This document shows, piece by piece, positions 13,180 through 26,699 of a DNA stretch of 64,000 nucleotides. Source of the stretch: Sipunculus nudus. Lineage: Eukaryota; Annelida; Sipuncula; Golfingiida; Sipunculidae. The DNA is taken from positions 48,925,327-48,989,326 of the forward strand of contig CM049308.1 of the NCBI GenBank assembly GCA_026874595.1. The letters are read 5' to 3'. The translations under genes were made by a program, and so were the position numbers. The first letter of the stretch is position 1. The number at the start of each line of letters is the position of its first letter. Under the pieces are notes generated by a model, which was not told where the DNA came from, ran no database searches, and saw nothing but the letters and a program-made list of their open reading frames with translations.

Positions 13180-14355
13180 GTATCCGCCAATACGAAGTTT
13201 TGTGCATACTGTGTTTTTGACCAGGTTCTGCCGCCGCCGCCGCATTCATTTCAGGAGAAATCCTCTGAGACTACTGGACGATTTTTCTGAAACTTACACC
13301 AGTTATCGGGTCACATGTGAACTAGTGCCCAACCAATAGGCATTGACCTCTTACTTTTCCTCTCTGCCCAGCGTTCATTTGTGCGTCTGTTTCCACACAT
13401 AAACCCACATATCTCAGGAACCGTTTGACCAACCAGGAAAAAAATTTTGTACAAATGTAGCCCTTGTATAGCTCTATAACATAACAAAAAATGGTGGTGC
13501 CACCTGCAACCATGTTTGCACAGTGTCCATCTGTTTGTCTGCCTTGGGTTAAAATCATTCATATCTCTGCAGTGGTTTGACTGATTCACCTGAAATTTGG
13601 CATGCGTTTACATCCTGGATAGCTTTCTTGATTTTATGACAGGTGGCACCACCTACATTCACGTTCATGCTGCAGACATCCAAGCTCATATCTCGGGAAC
13701 CTTTTGACTGATTGGGCCAGAATTTTGCATGTGTATAGATCTCGCATAGCTCTTTATCATATGCAAAACTTGTGGTGCCACCTGCAACCATTTTTGCACA
13801 GCATTCGTCTGTTTGTCTACCGTGGGATAAAATCACACATAACTCGGCAGTGGTTTGACATATCTGCCTAAAATGTTGCAGGTTTATACATCCTGGACAG
13901 CTTTCTTAATTTTATGACAGGTGGTGCCACCTACATTCTAGTTTACGCTGCAGACATCCAAGCTCATATCTCTGGAACCTTTTGACTGATTGGGCCAAAA
14001 TTTTTCATGTGTATAGATCTCACATAGCGCTTTATCATAAACTGGAAGGGCCACCTGCATCCATTTTTGCATAGCATCCATCTGTTTGTCTGCCGTGGGC
14101 TAAAATCACATATATCTCAGTAGTGGTTTGACTTATCTGCCTAAAATGTTGCGTGTTTATACATCTTGGTTAGCTTCCTCGATTTTTTTTGGCAGGTGGA
14201 GCCACCTACATATACATTTGGGCTGCAGACATCCATGCTAATATGCAACACACCTCACTATATTTCCGCTTTCCACTCAATCCATGCCTCACTTGACCTG
14301 TTCCACTCTGATTTTGGCAGATACACGTAGTCCCTTGTCGACTACCAGATTCTAG
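13180..14355 (+). mobile_element. Helentron-like element A2, 3 internal units
   Basis: Starts GTATCCGCCAATAC after five T. The imperfect hairpin runs 13180-13209. There are three ~277-bp dimeric units (GGTGG-type palindromes near 13494, 13640, 13772, 13919, 14048 and 14194). The inverted 5' copy ATTTTGGCAGATAC is at 14311-14324, the hairpin GTAGTC/GACTAC at 14327-14345, and CTAG at 14352-14355, followed by TTTT. Length 1176 bp. It begins about 90 bp downstream of the coding exon. Confidence 0.78.
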
Positions 14356-14371
14356 TTTTCAACACAAATTA

Positions 14372-17300
14372 AAGTATTCAACCTAATAAGCGCCCCTTCC
14401 CTAATAAGCCCCCCCCCCCCAAATAATATCCTGGGGCAATGTAATGCTTTCACTTCTCCGTGCCAAGCTTAAAAGTTACCGCCAGTTTTTATTCTATCTC
14501 CGTTAGGCTTTATCATCTAATAAAATAATAATATAAGTTTCACAGAAAAGAATCAGTGATCAAGTGTGTCATAGATTACATTGACTGACTGTCTGTGAAG
14601 GCTGACCCTGCAGGTGGCCATGCTGATCTGGTGACCTGAATTCAGGTATGTGGATGTATTATGCAATGAAATATTTATACTTATCCAATTTGCACATGTA
14701 CAGGACAATAAACTTTATCCTTAAAACTATTTGGCAAAAAAGAGGCGCCATCTTATATGGGTACAAGGTTTCAGCATCCTCAGGGCCGCCAAGGATAATT
14801 TACAGCAATCAGCATTATTACGTTGGTCAAAAAGGATGCTGTAAATATCAGTGACCATGTCCGTTTGGTTAATATATACATATAATAGAGAACATTACAA
14901 TGCTTTGTTTTTGTTTGAATTTATAGTTTTTACATCAGATGCACATAGTTAAATAATTGGTAAGAAAACTGAATCAATATATGAAAGCCCTTCTGACAGT
15001 AAAGCCAGTGATTTTCCGCGGTCGCGGACGGAATCGGAAACTGACAGACCAAAACGGAATTCCCAATCCTAAAAATATATGTTTTAATGTATTTTGTTTC
15101 TGCAAAAAATATCTTGGCAATTCACTTGAAACGTATGCAGTGATATAATTGCCGATGCCTCTGAAAGAGTGCAGGGCTTACCGATGTACTCAAGATCCCA
15201 GAGCCCTGGGTTTATTTGTGTATACAGCGCTCGTGCAAGGGATGCTGGGACTTGCCTGTTTGGCTAAATGCCATCCACTAGCACTTAATATGCATAATAA
15301 AACAAGGATGATTTTTAGCCCTCAGCCCTTAGGCTGATGGGCTATTGTCGTCACCCAAGCTTTCCGTCCATCCGTCCGGCGTCCGTTAACTTTTACCTTG
15401 TGAGCGGGATATCTTGAAAAGGATTCACCGTCAGAATTTTATTTCCTCGGTAAAGATGTATATCTAGATTATCTACAAAATCTCGGTCAAGTTCGAAGAT
15501 GGGTGACCTTGACCTATTTTTGTACATTTTAGAGCTGATTATAGAAAAACACTTAGATGCTTATTACTCAGGAACCATATGGTGGATTTTCACAAAACTC
15601 ACTATGATTATTGGGACTGATCCTCTGTACCTGCTTCACAAGTTTGGTGGCGCCACCTACAATTTCTGATTTTTAATGAATTTTTATCGGATTTTTCAAC
15701 TTTGGGCTTGTGAGCGGGATATCTCTAAAAGGATTCACCGTAGGAATTTTATTTTTTCGGTGAAGATGTATATTGACAAAATCTCGGTCAAGTTCGAAGA
15801 TGGGTGACCTTGACCTATTTTTCTACGTTTTAGAGCTGATTATAGAAAAAATATTTAGAAGCTCATTTCTTAGAAACCATTGGGTGGATTATCACAATTC
15901 TTACTATGATCATAGGGACTGATCGTCTGTAACTGCTGCACAAGTTTGGGGGTGCCACCTGCAATTTCTGATTTTTAAAGAATTTTTCTTGGATTTTTCA
16001 ACTTTGGCCTTGTGAGCGGGATATCTCTAAAAGGATTCACAAGAGGAATTTTATTTCTTTGGTGAAGACGTATATCTACGAAATCTCTGTCAAGTTCGAA
16101 TATGGGTGACCTTGACCTACTTTTCAAGGTCACAGAGCTTATAATAGAATAAAACTTAGAAGCTTATTTTTCAGGAAGCATTTGGTGGATTGTTATGAAA
16201 CATGGTACATACCTCTCCATTTTAAATTTATAACTGAGACATGTACAGATATACATCCATGTGAGAACAGATATTTAGTACTTGTAACTGTTACCACCTC
16301 TAAACACTGTTGTTTTGGCTGAGGGCTTTTGTCAGCTTCTGCTGATATTCTAGTTTCATATGGTGCCGTATTTACCGCATAAAATGTTCATGGGTCCAGT
16401 GAATGCGGACGCTGTCAGCTGGCTTGCACACGGACATACACGGAGACTTGCACATGGCACTTTGATTACAAGACAACCAGAAGCGCTTTATAATGATAAA
16501 TATGAAGCGGCCTTTCCTCAGGTGACGTGAAATTCAATGTTTGTCAAGCTTGTATTATTTTGCCTTGGTGCAAGGCTGAGAATAAGACACTGGGGGACCC
16601 GGGTCATACAAAATCTCATTTCAGTTATTAACCCATAACAAGTATAATTGGACTATGTCAAGAAATGAATGTATTATAACGGGTCAACAAAGTTCAAGGA
16701 AGGGACCCTGTTTCCGCGGGATATAAATATGACGAATTTCCTTACAATTTTTAAACATAAACCCGGATTTGGTGCGTATACGCACTGATATTAATATAAA
16801 ACTTAGGAGTCTGAGGGCCAGTATTTCAGCTTTTTTTTAACTTTTGCATGTAATATCAAGCACAATGAAGGTCAAAAAGGACAATTATTGGCGATGCCAT
16901 TCCATGTCATACATCGGCTCAGCTGTCAAAGGTATTTGCGCAAGGTGGCTGACATAATCGGGGTGCCGATGTACCTTATTATATTTTCTCATCTATCAAA
17001 TAAATACTGTTTTACCTACCTTTATATGATCATTTTATATATTTTACTACCTTATTAGGCGATGACATTTATTAAAGAGTGCATTTATTACCATCCTTAT
17101 TTTTCCTCTTCACCTGCAAAGGAAATCTCTAACTGCAGTCATTCATAAAATTCTCTCATACAACACAAAATAAAATTGTCTGCAAATTGGTATCACTTGG
17201 ATTAGTTATTATTTTTCAAAACTTCACACAATCATCGCTAAAACATTGTTGTTTTTTCTGAGTTGTCCTGAATCTGCTGTGAATTTAAGCACGTGTACAC

Positions 17301-17428
17301 AAGCAGCAGTGTTGAATTAAGAGGACCGTAAAGCACTTTGGAAGTTGGCAGATGTTGGGGGGGGGGGGCGCTTATTAGGAAAAAATTAATTTTGAGAGCG
17401 CCCGAGGCGCTTATAACGTCGAATACGG
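14372..17428. mobile_element. TA-target inverted-repeat DNA element, interrupted by D
   Basis: The right end reads inward from CCGTATTCGACG and includes AAGCGCC (17404-17428). The left end at 14372 has the same order with about 20 of 25 positions matching, counting the flanking TA. Both ends are flanked by TA (14370-14371 and 17429-17430) and carry subterminal C/G runs next to CTAATAAGC. Length is about 3.06 kb, or 2.0 kb without nested element D. No transposase frame is seen. The left end is the more diverged, so the pairing is moderately certain. Confidence 0.5.
15317..16353 (+). mobile_element. Helentron-like element D, 3 internal units
   Basis: After five T comes a 5' hairpin with arms AGCCCTCAGCC and GGCTGATGGGCT (15317-15343), then a GTCCATCCGTCC stretch. 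Three units of about 305 bp follow, marked by TTGTGAGCGGGATATCT near 15399, 15709 and 16010. A perfect inverted copy of the terminus, GGCTGAGGGCT, is at 16317-16327, then a TCAGC/GCTGA hairpin (16332-16345) and CTAG at 16350-16353, followed by TTT. Two units carry the GGTGG palindrome (exact near 15643). Confidence 0.75.
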
Positions 17429-17675
17429 TAATGATCTGATTGGGGTGGGCAAGTGACATTGCCATTTGCACCTAGTCACATTGCCAAGCCTTAGTGACAT
17501 CTGTTGGACATTTTAGGTACTGTAGATTTGATGCTGCACTGGAAGTTGCCCATTTGTAAGAATATGTTCATAAGTTGCATATATTTAAGAATATGTTCAT
17601 TCTCCACCTTAGCAGAGTGGTTGATATGTAGAAAAGCTCTGTCCTCCTGTCCATCGACTGTCTGTCCATAAACTG

Positions 17676-17935
17676 AGCAGATCCTGGACGACATCTCCTA
17701 TACTGTTACTCAGATCCTGGACGACATCTCCTATACTGTTACTCAGATCCTGGACAACATCTCATATACTTTTATTGACAGCTACTGGACAATATCTCAT
17801 ATACTGTTACCCAGACCCTGGACAACATCTCATACACTGTTAATTAGATCCTGGACAACAATTCATATACTGTTACTCAGACCCTGGACAACATGTCATA
17901 AACTGTTACTCAGATCCTGGACAACATCTCATATA
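17676..17935 (+). repeat. 33-bp minisatellite, left segment
   Basis: About eight units of CAGATCCTGGACAACATCTC plus about 13 more bases (CATATACTGTTACT-like), period 33. It is interrupted at 17936 by a TA-target element and resumes at 19385. Confidence 0.88.
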
Positions 17936-19382
17936 CCGTAAAGTCTCCACTTAAAACCGCGGTTTAATCAAGAAATTCAAAATCTTGAAATCAGGTTGAT
18001 TTCCTGAAAGCACTGTGCGGTTTATACTAGAAGGGTTTCCTGAATATCTTCCTGACAGTCATAGTTTTTGGGCCGGCGAGTGAGCGATAATATTGCAACT
18101 TTCAAAGGCCGTTCTTAGCAGCAGTCTCGCTAGTCCATACATGGACCTCTATGTCCTATGATGCGTTATATGCGTATTTGATAAGAATATCTTTATTTCT
18201 TAACAAATACGACATTTTCAGACGAAATATAAGAATTTAATTGTCATGTGGAATGTCTCCAGTTTCCTCAAATTATCTTCTAGGGCTCTTGCACAGCGTA
18301 GCGTAGTAAGAGAGGACGGGCGCTAGGGCTAACAGCGGCCCACATCGTTGGGCAAGCAAACTTGAAATAAAAGCCTACTATAAACCCATTTGCGGCATTA
18401 TTTAGGAATGATTATTTGTTTAAAACGTAAAGTAAATAAAAAGCTGACATCGCAAAGAGTCACATAATGGCAGACGATCGTTTTAAAATCAAGTTTGAGT
18501 GCCGCCATGTGCTGAAACGCCCCGGTATTCTGCTAAGCATATTTTGAACGGCTGTACGCGGTGGGTGGTAAACAGAACAGCCACCTATTTCGTCCCAGCG
18601 TGCCTTGCGCGAACACTGCCTTGACAAAATGGCTCCCCACGGAAACTTTCTTCAGGAAAAAAACTTGCTTACCCCGACTGGCCACTTTAATTTTACCTAA
18701 AAATCACTCGTTTTCAAGTGTCATGTTTCCTATACGTGCGTATCTCGACAAGGTAACTTCAGTTACTTTGATATTTAGTTAAGGTGACCAGCGATGTTTT
18801 CAAACGAACCAGCAAATTGTAACCTGGGGCGATGTCAACGTACGATGTGACGATGATAATACCGAAGTAACCGGTATGAAAATGATTTGAATCTTCCGAG
18901 TAATTCCAGAAAATGGAATTTTCATCAGAAATTAAGATTTCAAAATATTACTTTTAGAATTGAAATATACAGTGACTTGAAGTGGATAAGCAGAATATTT
19001 TTTCCAAAATATAATGACAAATCAGTAGCAAACAAGAATACGGCACGGAATATAAAATCTGTATAAACAGGCAGAGGTTCACCGGCCCTTGCGTCTTCCC
19101 AAACTTCATGCTTGAGTGACCCTGCAAAAAAAGTCTTATGATGAGTTCAAATAAAATGCCCAAGGAATTTTAAAGTGGATAGTAATGGCCGAGCCGCAAC
19201 CTACGCGTGTTCATTTCTAGATGATAGCTTGATTGTTGTCAAATCATTCCGTAGCGAAAGTTGGTGCGGTTTTAAAGGGGGGTTTTTAGTATTTGAGCCC
19301 CTCGCGGTGTCTCACCTGGAATTTCGGCGAAGTCTGGGTGCGGTTTTAATCGGAAGTGCGGTTTTAAGTGGAGATTTTACGG
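17936..19382. mobile_element. TA-target MITE-like element, 1447 bp
   Basis: Terminal inverted repeats of about 25 bp (left begins CCGTAAAGTCTCCACTTA, right is its complement with one mismatch) are flanked by TA at 17934-17935 and 19383-19384. The insertion split a minisatellite unit of the CATATAGTTACTCAG type, which survives intact at about 19672. Internal frames are short and unrelated to any transposase I know, so it is non-autonomous. Confidence 0.82.
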
Positions 19383-19384
19383 TA

Positions 19385-19962
19385 GTCACTAATATTCTGG
19401 ACAACATTATATATACTGTTACACAGATCCTGGATGACATCTCATATACTGTTACTCAGACTTGGACAACTTCTCATACTGTTACTCAGATCCTCAACGA
19501 CATCTCATTTACTGTTACACAGATCCTCGACAACAACTCATATACTGTTACTCAGACCCTGGACAACATGTCATATACTGTTACTCAGATCCTGGACAAC
19601 ATGTCATATACTGTTACTCAGACCCTGGACAACATTATATATACTGTTACTCAGATCCTGGACAACATCTCATATAGTTACTCAGATCCTGGACAACATT
19701 ATATATACTGTTACACAGATCCTGGATGACATCTCATATACTGTTACCAAGACCCTGGACAACATCTCATACACTGTTAATTAGATCCTGGACAACAACT
19801 CATATACTGTTACTCAGACCCTGGACAACATGTCATAAAATGTTACTCAGATCCTGGACAACATCTCATATAGTTACTCAGATCCTGGACAACATTATAT
19901 ATACTGTTACACAGATCCTGGATGACATCTCATATACTGTTACTCAGATCCTGGACAATGTC
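19385..19962 (+). repeat. 33-bp minisatellite, right segment
   Basis: About 17 units of the same 33-bp repeat, with some 28-30-bp variants. All three forward frames stay partly open because 33 is divisible by 3; the apparent 184-residue protein here is repeat translation (ILDNISYTVTQ-like 11-mers) joined to the MITE end. Confidence 0.88.
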
Positions 19963-20385
19963 TAATTTATGTGGCAGGAATATCAGCAGAATCTTCCCAC
20001 CTCACTTGGTTGATTTGCATAATTAACGCAGTATTTTTCCAGTTGTAAAATTAAAATTTTTTCGGTTTTCATGATGGCCTGGGTGCCTCCAACAGCATTA
20101 AGATGTAAGATTCGCAATCTTAGTTTTATACAAGATAAGCTCTTAGTGGAGTTAGGTCAGGGGTCAAAATGCCTTCTTTCCACCTGTCTCAGACAGGCAA
20201 ACATGTGCATGGAAAGTCATTTTCCATTTTGTACCAATCTTTCAAAAGGTGAATACCTAGATGTGCTTCACTTTAGTAGCCAATAAGTAGTAACAAACAT
20301 GACACGAAAATGAAATATTTTACAGGTGGTCTTCCACTGACTTCCTTTATTTCCTATATTTCCCTATAAAAATAGTCTATAATTT
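19963..20385. other. No recognisable gene
   Basis: Unique sequence between the minisatellite and the 20.4-kb insertion. One 71-residue frame at 20071-20286 has no splice or family support. Confidence 0.45.
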
Positions 20386-20809
20386 CTTATACATTCCAGC
20401 TTGCCGATGAAGAAAAAACTTGTTAACTTGCATAACTGGGAAACTGGTTAAACGGTCCAAATGACCGAAAACGCAAGTAAAAGGGCTTTGTGTCTCGAAG
20501 TAAAGTCGTTCACAATGATCGAGTTCGGCTCTCGAATGGCATGGCTGGGTCTCCGCTGCTGGGATCGGTAGAGGGAATGCGGGTTGCTTCGGGCTTTGTG
20601 GCTGTGGGTGCTGTAGCTTTCTAACAAGGACTTCAACCCCGGAGAGAAGAGGGCGCCCCCTATGGCTCCTTGCTTGGCTTGGCGTGGCACTGCGACTGTT
20701 GGCTCAGAGAACGTGCTTAAGGAGCGCACAGGGCTGAGGTCTTGACCGCAGCAACCTGTAGCTGCTCGATGAGCGTATACTTCTTTTGGCTTGGCTTATA
20801 CATTCCAGC
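20386..20809. mobile_element. Retroposon-like insertion with 15-bp target-site duplication
   Basis: A 394-bp stretch (20401-20794), clearly more GC-rich than its surroundings, is flanked by a perfect 15-bp direct repeat CTTATACATTCCAGC at 20386-20400 and 20795-20809. A duplication of that length is typical of target-primed retrotransposition. No clear poly(A) or pol III boxes were found; GGGGTTGAAGTCC on the minus strand is a poor B-box match. The minus strand is open for 93 codons but matches nothing I recognise. It could be a SINE, a processed pseudogene fragment or a retroposed non-coding RNA. Confidence 0.65.
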
Positions 20810-21269
20810 ATTTAGGTCCTCATCTCCTATATTTTCCTGTTTTTTTCAACTGCACAATTATATTTCAGATACAAAAGTGTTACTGTTGAAAACATTCAAT
20901 TCTTTTTTTCATGCTAATGTGCCTATAGGATGGCCTGTAAGCTGATAGAATCATGTTTACACTGGTGAAGTGTGACTGAAAGTTTGATATGATGGTAGGA
21001 CACATCTTTAGTGGAAAGGCAAATTTATCTGCAGAAAGGCAATCATGTATTTTTGCCTTTCTGTTGGATAGGTGAAATTTTAAAGTATTATGGTCCCTGT
21101 AGATTCTGAGCATCTGAATGAGTAGGATCCCTGTGCCAACTGACCATTGTTCATTATAATGTTAAATTATGACGTCTGTCAGATAAATTGTGTGTATGGC
21201 AGACACTCCATACTCCCACCTAAACTTAAAATTATTTTGAAATGTATGATCTTTTATTTTTTTAATTTA

Positions 21270-22080
21270 AAGAACATTTGTCAATGGATACTGGCCATAT
21301 TAGAGCTAGGGTTATAACAGGTTAACTAATATTAATATTAATAACATTAATAATTAAAGTTAAGCTCCATGTGATTATGTAGGTCCATTTGGAAAAAGGG
21401 CGATTTAATTAATATTTGGCAAATTCTGATCATAAATCAATATGGTACTCTTTGTAACAGTTGTTTAGGTTTAATAACACTTGGCACAGTGGTAAATGAT
21501 ATAGTACTATTAATGCAGTGAAATAAATAATATATGGACCATTCTGGTCATAATGCAGTACATTATAATATTTGGCTTATTCTGAGCATTATGCAGAACC
21601 ATATGTAAAAGGGTAATTGACATAAATTTAGGTTATCTATAGCCATAATTCAGTACAAGTAATAGCTATTTAATTCAATAAAATTTGGCTCATCATGACC
21701 TTATTACAGTATAATTTTTAACATAGTTATTAAATAAATATATGTCTTTATATTAAAGAGTATTGGCGTAATTTTCATTTTGTATTTATAAGATACAAGT
21801 TCTGAATATAATTGAATAATATTTTACTCATTCTGGCAGTGGCAATAACACAGAACAATCTGTAACTGTGTAAAAAATTAAATAACATTTGACATTCTGG
21901 CCATGAAGCAGTATAAGTTATAAAATGTACTAATATCAAACACCCAATTTTCTATTCGTGATATCCAAAAAAAAACAAAGTTATTACAAAGTAATTAAAT
22001 TTACTCAATCTGGCCATATTACCGTCCAATTTGTAAAAATGAAATAAAATGGACTCATTCTGGTTTTAATAAAAAAAAAA
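21270..22080 (+). repeat. Degenerate AT-rich tandem repeat
   Basis: Blocks resembling ATTTGGCTCATTCTGGCCAT followed by AATGCAGTACAATTTGTAA recur near 21415, 21529, 21571, 21628, 21680, 21820, 21885 and 22000 with irregular spacing. It is a decayed minisatellite; units are too diverged for a firm period. Confidence 0.5.
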
Positions 22081-25000
22081 CAGAATATTATTCAGTAAGA
22101 TGAAAATGCATTAACATCTCCTCAGTTAGATTTTATACCCATACCCACATACGAATATGTAATTTTTATCTAAAAATATAATCTAAATTAATTTTGTGTG
22201 AAAACATTACACAAAGGAAATAAAGAATTACTCAGGTACATAGCAGTTTGTTCAGTGAAATAATTGAGACATTGTTATATTTGATTTGTGTTCTTTATGC
22301 CGTTATTTTAACAATTGACATCACAACCATCATCATTTATTCTCACACTTTGACTATTGCTGTGACCCACAATACTCAGATTTTAAACTAAATTTAATTC
22401 CCATACAGCCAGCCAGTGCTGAAGAAGCTGTTTCATACAGACAGGTGTATGCACATATTTGTACACCGGTTTGTATGGGAGGTAATGATTGTAGGGATGT
22501 TATGATATGGCTGTGGTAGGGCTTCAATCAGGCAGGTATCAAGAGGCCGCTCAATACTGTTTGAAGCCTACAATAATACAATAGCATGCCTGACTCTTAA
22601 GAGAAGATTGCTTCTTTATAGCTTGGATGTTCAATTCAGCCCATCTGAAGGAGATAGTTTATATGTGGAATTTATATTTATGACATGTACTTGAGCTGGT
22701 TGAATAAGAAGGCTATGTAAGGTCAGGAAGCCCTTGTGTTATTTGTATCTCCATGAACCTGTGTCCTCACTCACTCTCCTGGTATTAACAATAATATTTG
22801 TCCAATCCACCCGTGGAAGTACGCTGATGTTGAAACTCTGTGGCAGACAAACCATGGACAAAGTTTGATGGTTACACAAACGTGGATGATGCTATGAAGC
22901 TTGCATGTTCTTGGCTACAACACCGCTAATATTTGTAGTGATTTATCTTGCTTGAGTAGCAAACACTCTCCAGCCAAAACAACCCTTCTCCCACCACAGA
23001 TAACCCGAGAGAATCAACACTGCTTAACCTTCATGATCAACTTCTACAAGAGGCAATGCTCAAGAAATTATTGACACTTCTGAGTCAAACAAATTTGGAA
23101 AAGCAGTAATATGACAGATGTAGAGAGACAGAACATGCCCTCAAGTGTGAAATGTGTGTGCTGTGTCCACTTGTTCTTGTTAGCTCCAACCAAAGAAATG
23201 TATATTTGATGGCTGCTCATAGGTCTATTTGTGTAACAATTCACTCAACAAGCTATCACACAGTGTTGTATTTAATTGTGTCTTTTGCACTACCATTAGT
23301 CTTTAAACCATAAGGTCTAGTTGTACTTTCTTTGCTTGTAAGTGTTGTCTCTGAAATGATCTGTTTTCACATGTGAAGCTTACATCACACTTAAGATACA
23401 GTTTATTTGGATATCTGTTACAGATGGTCATGGAGAATTTAATGTTATGAACTCCCTTGTATCATTCAGTTAATGTGTACAAGAAGTATCTGTGTTTTTT
23501 ATCAGGTGTATGCTAAATGATGAAACTAAATGTGCACAGGTAGAAAAAAAAATCAATAAAAGCCAATCAGTACAGTCAAAATTAAAGATGTCATGATTAT
23601 TTGAGCATAATTTTTTTTCACAGCACAGCTATTAGGAGAGCAGAATGATCATGGAAGACACGGTTTATATCTTTATATTTGTAAGCTGTTTAGGGTAGGG
23701 CTCAGCCCTGTGTATGTCCCTGAGTGGTTGTAGGTGTCAAATGTAATAACAGATGTGTTTACCTTTTATATATCATCTCAACCAAATAGGAGCCAAAGAA
23801 GCAGCTTCTCATGGCTTCTTAGGCTGTTGGTTTTGGCTTCTTCTCAGAAGCTGTTGGAGCAAGCTCAAACTCCTATTCCTTCAGGCCAGAAAGAATATTC
23901 ATTGAAATATTCATAGATCATACCTTTCTGTCTCTATTTTATAATATTCTAACACTGATCATTCTCTTTTATAATGAAAAAAAAATCAGTAATTTGTTTA
24001 TTCCTGGGACCAGACTGATGGAAATTGACAGTTAAACAACGACATGTCACTCAGTAGCCATAGAACTGGTGGGTCCAGGTATATATATATATTGTCAGCA
24101 CACCACTGCACTGAACATTGTGTCTGGTATAGATCCAGCTAGAAGCTGTGTTGATCAATAAGGGTACATTCACAAATATGACATCCACATTAAGGAACAA
24201 AAATTCATGAAATGAAAGAAAAATCTGGTAATTTTTGTTGCCGTCATTATTATGAAATATGATTTTGTATTTAAACTTTATTATGAAAATTTAATGTATA
24301 AAATGTTCCTTGCAATAACTTACCCAGATCTAAAGCTGACTTTAGGACAGCAGCAGGTTCAGTAACAAACTTGTGAAGAATCATGAGCCATTTTATCCTG
24401 TCCCAGTATAACAGTTAATACCTGTGATACTTACTTCAAGTCTTCATTCATACTTATCTACAGGAATTCTTTATACAAGAGTAAAGGTAGCAGCCCCAGC
24501 AAAAACCCCTCCATTTAAAATCAGTCCAAAAGCTGCTTCAGATTCATATAATGTATTTATCATTTGAACCCTAGGTCACTGTTCTTTCTGACTAAATATG
24601 TAGTTATGAATTCACATTATTTTTTATATGATATTTTAATATATTTGAAAGTTCATTTAAAAAAGTACACCATTTTGAGCACCCAGGAACAGAAAAGCCA
24701 CATATTCGTGGGCTAATGTTCAACAACAATATCAGTTTTTATTTTTCCTCTACTATTTTCTTTTACACACATGTTTAAAAATGAAATTTTAACCATTTTT
24801 TATTGAATAAGAATTTTTAAAAAAATTATAAGTTTTATCATCCAACACAGAAAATTTGATATTGTTTTCATAGTATAATCTGTAATATATTTACAAATCA
24901 GTTAAATTAGAATAAAGACAAATAATATTTCCTCCTTGTATATATTTGTTTGACCTTTTATCTCAGTAAAAAATGTTGTTCATCAGTTTGAGAGGTGATG

Positions 25001-26660
25001 ACAGTTTATTTGAGCATGTTGTCATGAATGTGTGATGGTTACTTGGATATCAGTTGAACTTCTGCTGCACGGAATACTAAGGAGCGTCTGATGATCGTGT
25101 TAGTGTGTGTATAACCTGCTGTTCACCAGAATATCTCACTGTTTGTGTAGTCTATAGTTACCAGTGTAATTTTATCAAATGCGGGTGGGGTGCTTCCCAG
25201 GCTGCTGAGAGGCTGCATATGAAATTGGATGTCATGGGCACTCTGTCAACCTAACCTGCACTGTCCATACATATTTCATCATGCTCTAATGCAGTTGTCA
25301 CTCCCTCCGTTAGATTTTCACTGTTTGTTTGAGTACCTTGTCATTGAGCAGGCTTGTGTTCATATTGAGTCTCATACAGACCAAACGCTTGGTCCCAGTC
25401 CTGAGAACCCAGGTCCTGAGTCCATTAATGTGGCACAATGGTCAGTAAGTGGACACTGGTTTTGTGGCTGCAGTTCACCAAGCAACGGCACTAACGCACT
25501 TGTGTTTATCATACCAGATATGTCAGATCTTCAAGTATAAACCCTTTCTTCTGTGTGTGTGTATGTTTGCATAAAATTTTCAAATTTATTTTTATTTAAA
25601 ATACAGTTAATAATTAAGACTTAACTCTTATTTCATAAAAAATCTGATCTACTTTTAAAAGCGGAATGGAGTAACAGTTATATACTTGACATTGATGCTT
25701 AGAGGAAAAAGTGAAGAAAAATAATTTCCCGTTGAAACATTGTATAAAATTTTATAATTCATACAGTAAAAATTGCCTGGTCATATAATTCAGGTTTATT
25801 TTGGAAATATCATAAAACCACACAAAGTGAAACTTTAATACCCTATATAAAATGTCTGAGGTATGTTAAGGATATGCAGTATAAAAGCTGATTGGTTTGT
25901 GGCTTCAGGTGTGGAGAAAGCACTGTGATGGTAAATTACCTGGCTAAATGTCAGGTCGTAAGATAAAACCCTAACACTTGAATGTGTCAGCCAAGTCCCC
26001 TAACAAACACTAACAGGAGATATGGGAACAAAAACCTGGGTTATGTCACCAGGGCCAGGATGAAAGGTGCAGCTTGAGTAATGAGGGCATGATTACAGTG
26101 TTTGTGGTGGACCTCTGACCATCAGTGACCATTGTCCAGTCCCCACACCTGTTGGTGCTACCCACCTGTAAGTCACACCAAGTGCTTGTCTTGTGATTTG
26201 GCTGAAAATGAAGTAGGCAAAAGTCAACATAAGATTGATTAGTGTGAGGGTATTATATAAAGCCAGCCTGCTTGGGACAGGTTATACCTGATTAGTACCA
26301 ACCTTACTCACTGTCATAACAGTACTACCACTTAAAACAGCTGGTTGTTGTTATGGTCATCTGCATGTTTATATTGTCCACTTCTCTGTGTACCTAACAT
26401 TTCACCTTCGTCTAATATACAGGAGATTACAGGAGCTCTCATTGTGAAATTAAAGTGTCCCAGGTAGCGTGTATTGGTCAATTAGTACCAGAGTTAAATA
26501 GACTAGCTGAGTAATGAAACACAGATGACATTAATTCCACCTTCTGATACCACAAAGTATACATGACTTTTTCGGTCTATGTTCACAACTCTTAAAATAC
26601 TTAAATATTAATGCTGATACTTTGAATAATTTTTTTAATTTTTTTTAGATACAATATTAT
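22081..26660. other. Probable intron or intergenic DNA, mostly unique
   Basis: No genes recognised. Patches of higher complexity occur at 22430-22620 (with GGCTTCAA and TTGAAGCC as an 8-bp inverted repeat around 22519-22568), 22790-23060 and 25160-25540. Short frames there lack splice sites. A short AT microsatellite lies near 24081. Confidence 0.45.
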
Positions 26661-26699
26661 TAGATTGTTACCTGCCTACGTTATAGTATAACAATAACC

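Noticed and set aside
14590-14650. Possible exon ending at GTATGT (14647)
   Set aside because: The framed sequence is short, contains stops, and lies inside a transposon-like element.
19175-19729. 184-residue open frame
   Set aside because: It joins the end of a TA-target element to 33-bp minisatellite units; not a gene.
22400-22460. Possible short exon after CCCATACAG
   Set aside because: The downstream donor (GTGTAT) is weak, and only about 30 bases would be framed.
25229-25540. 103-residue open frame
   Set aside because: No splice sites, no recognisable domain, and composition like the surrounding unique DNA.
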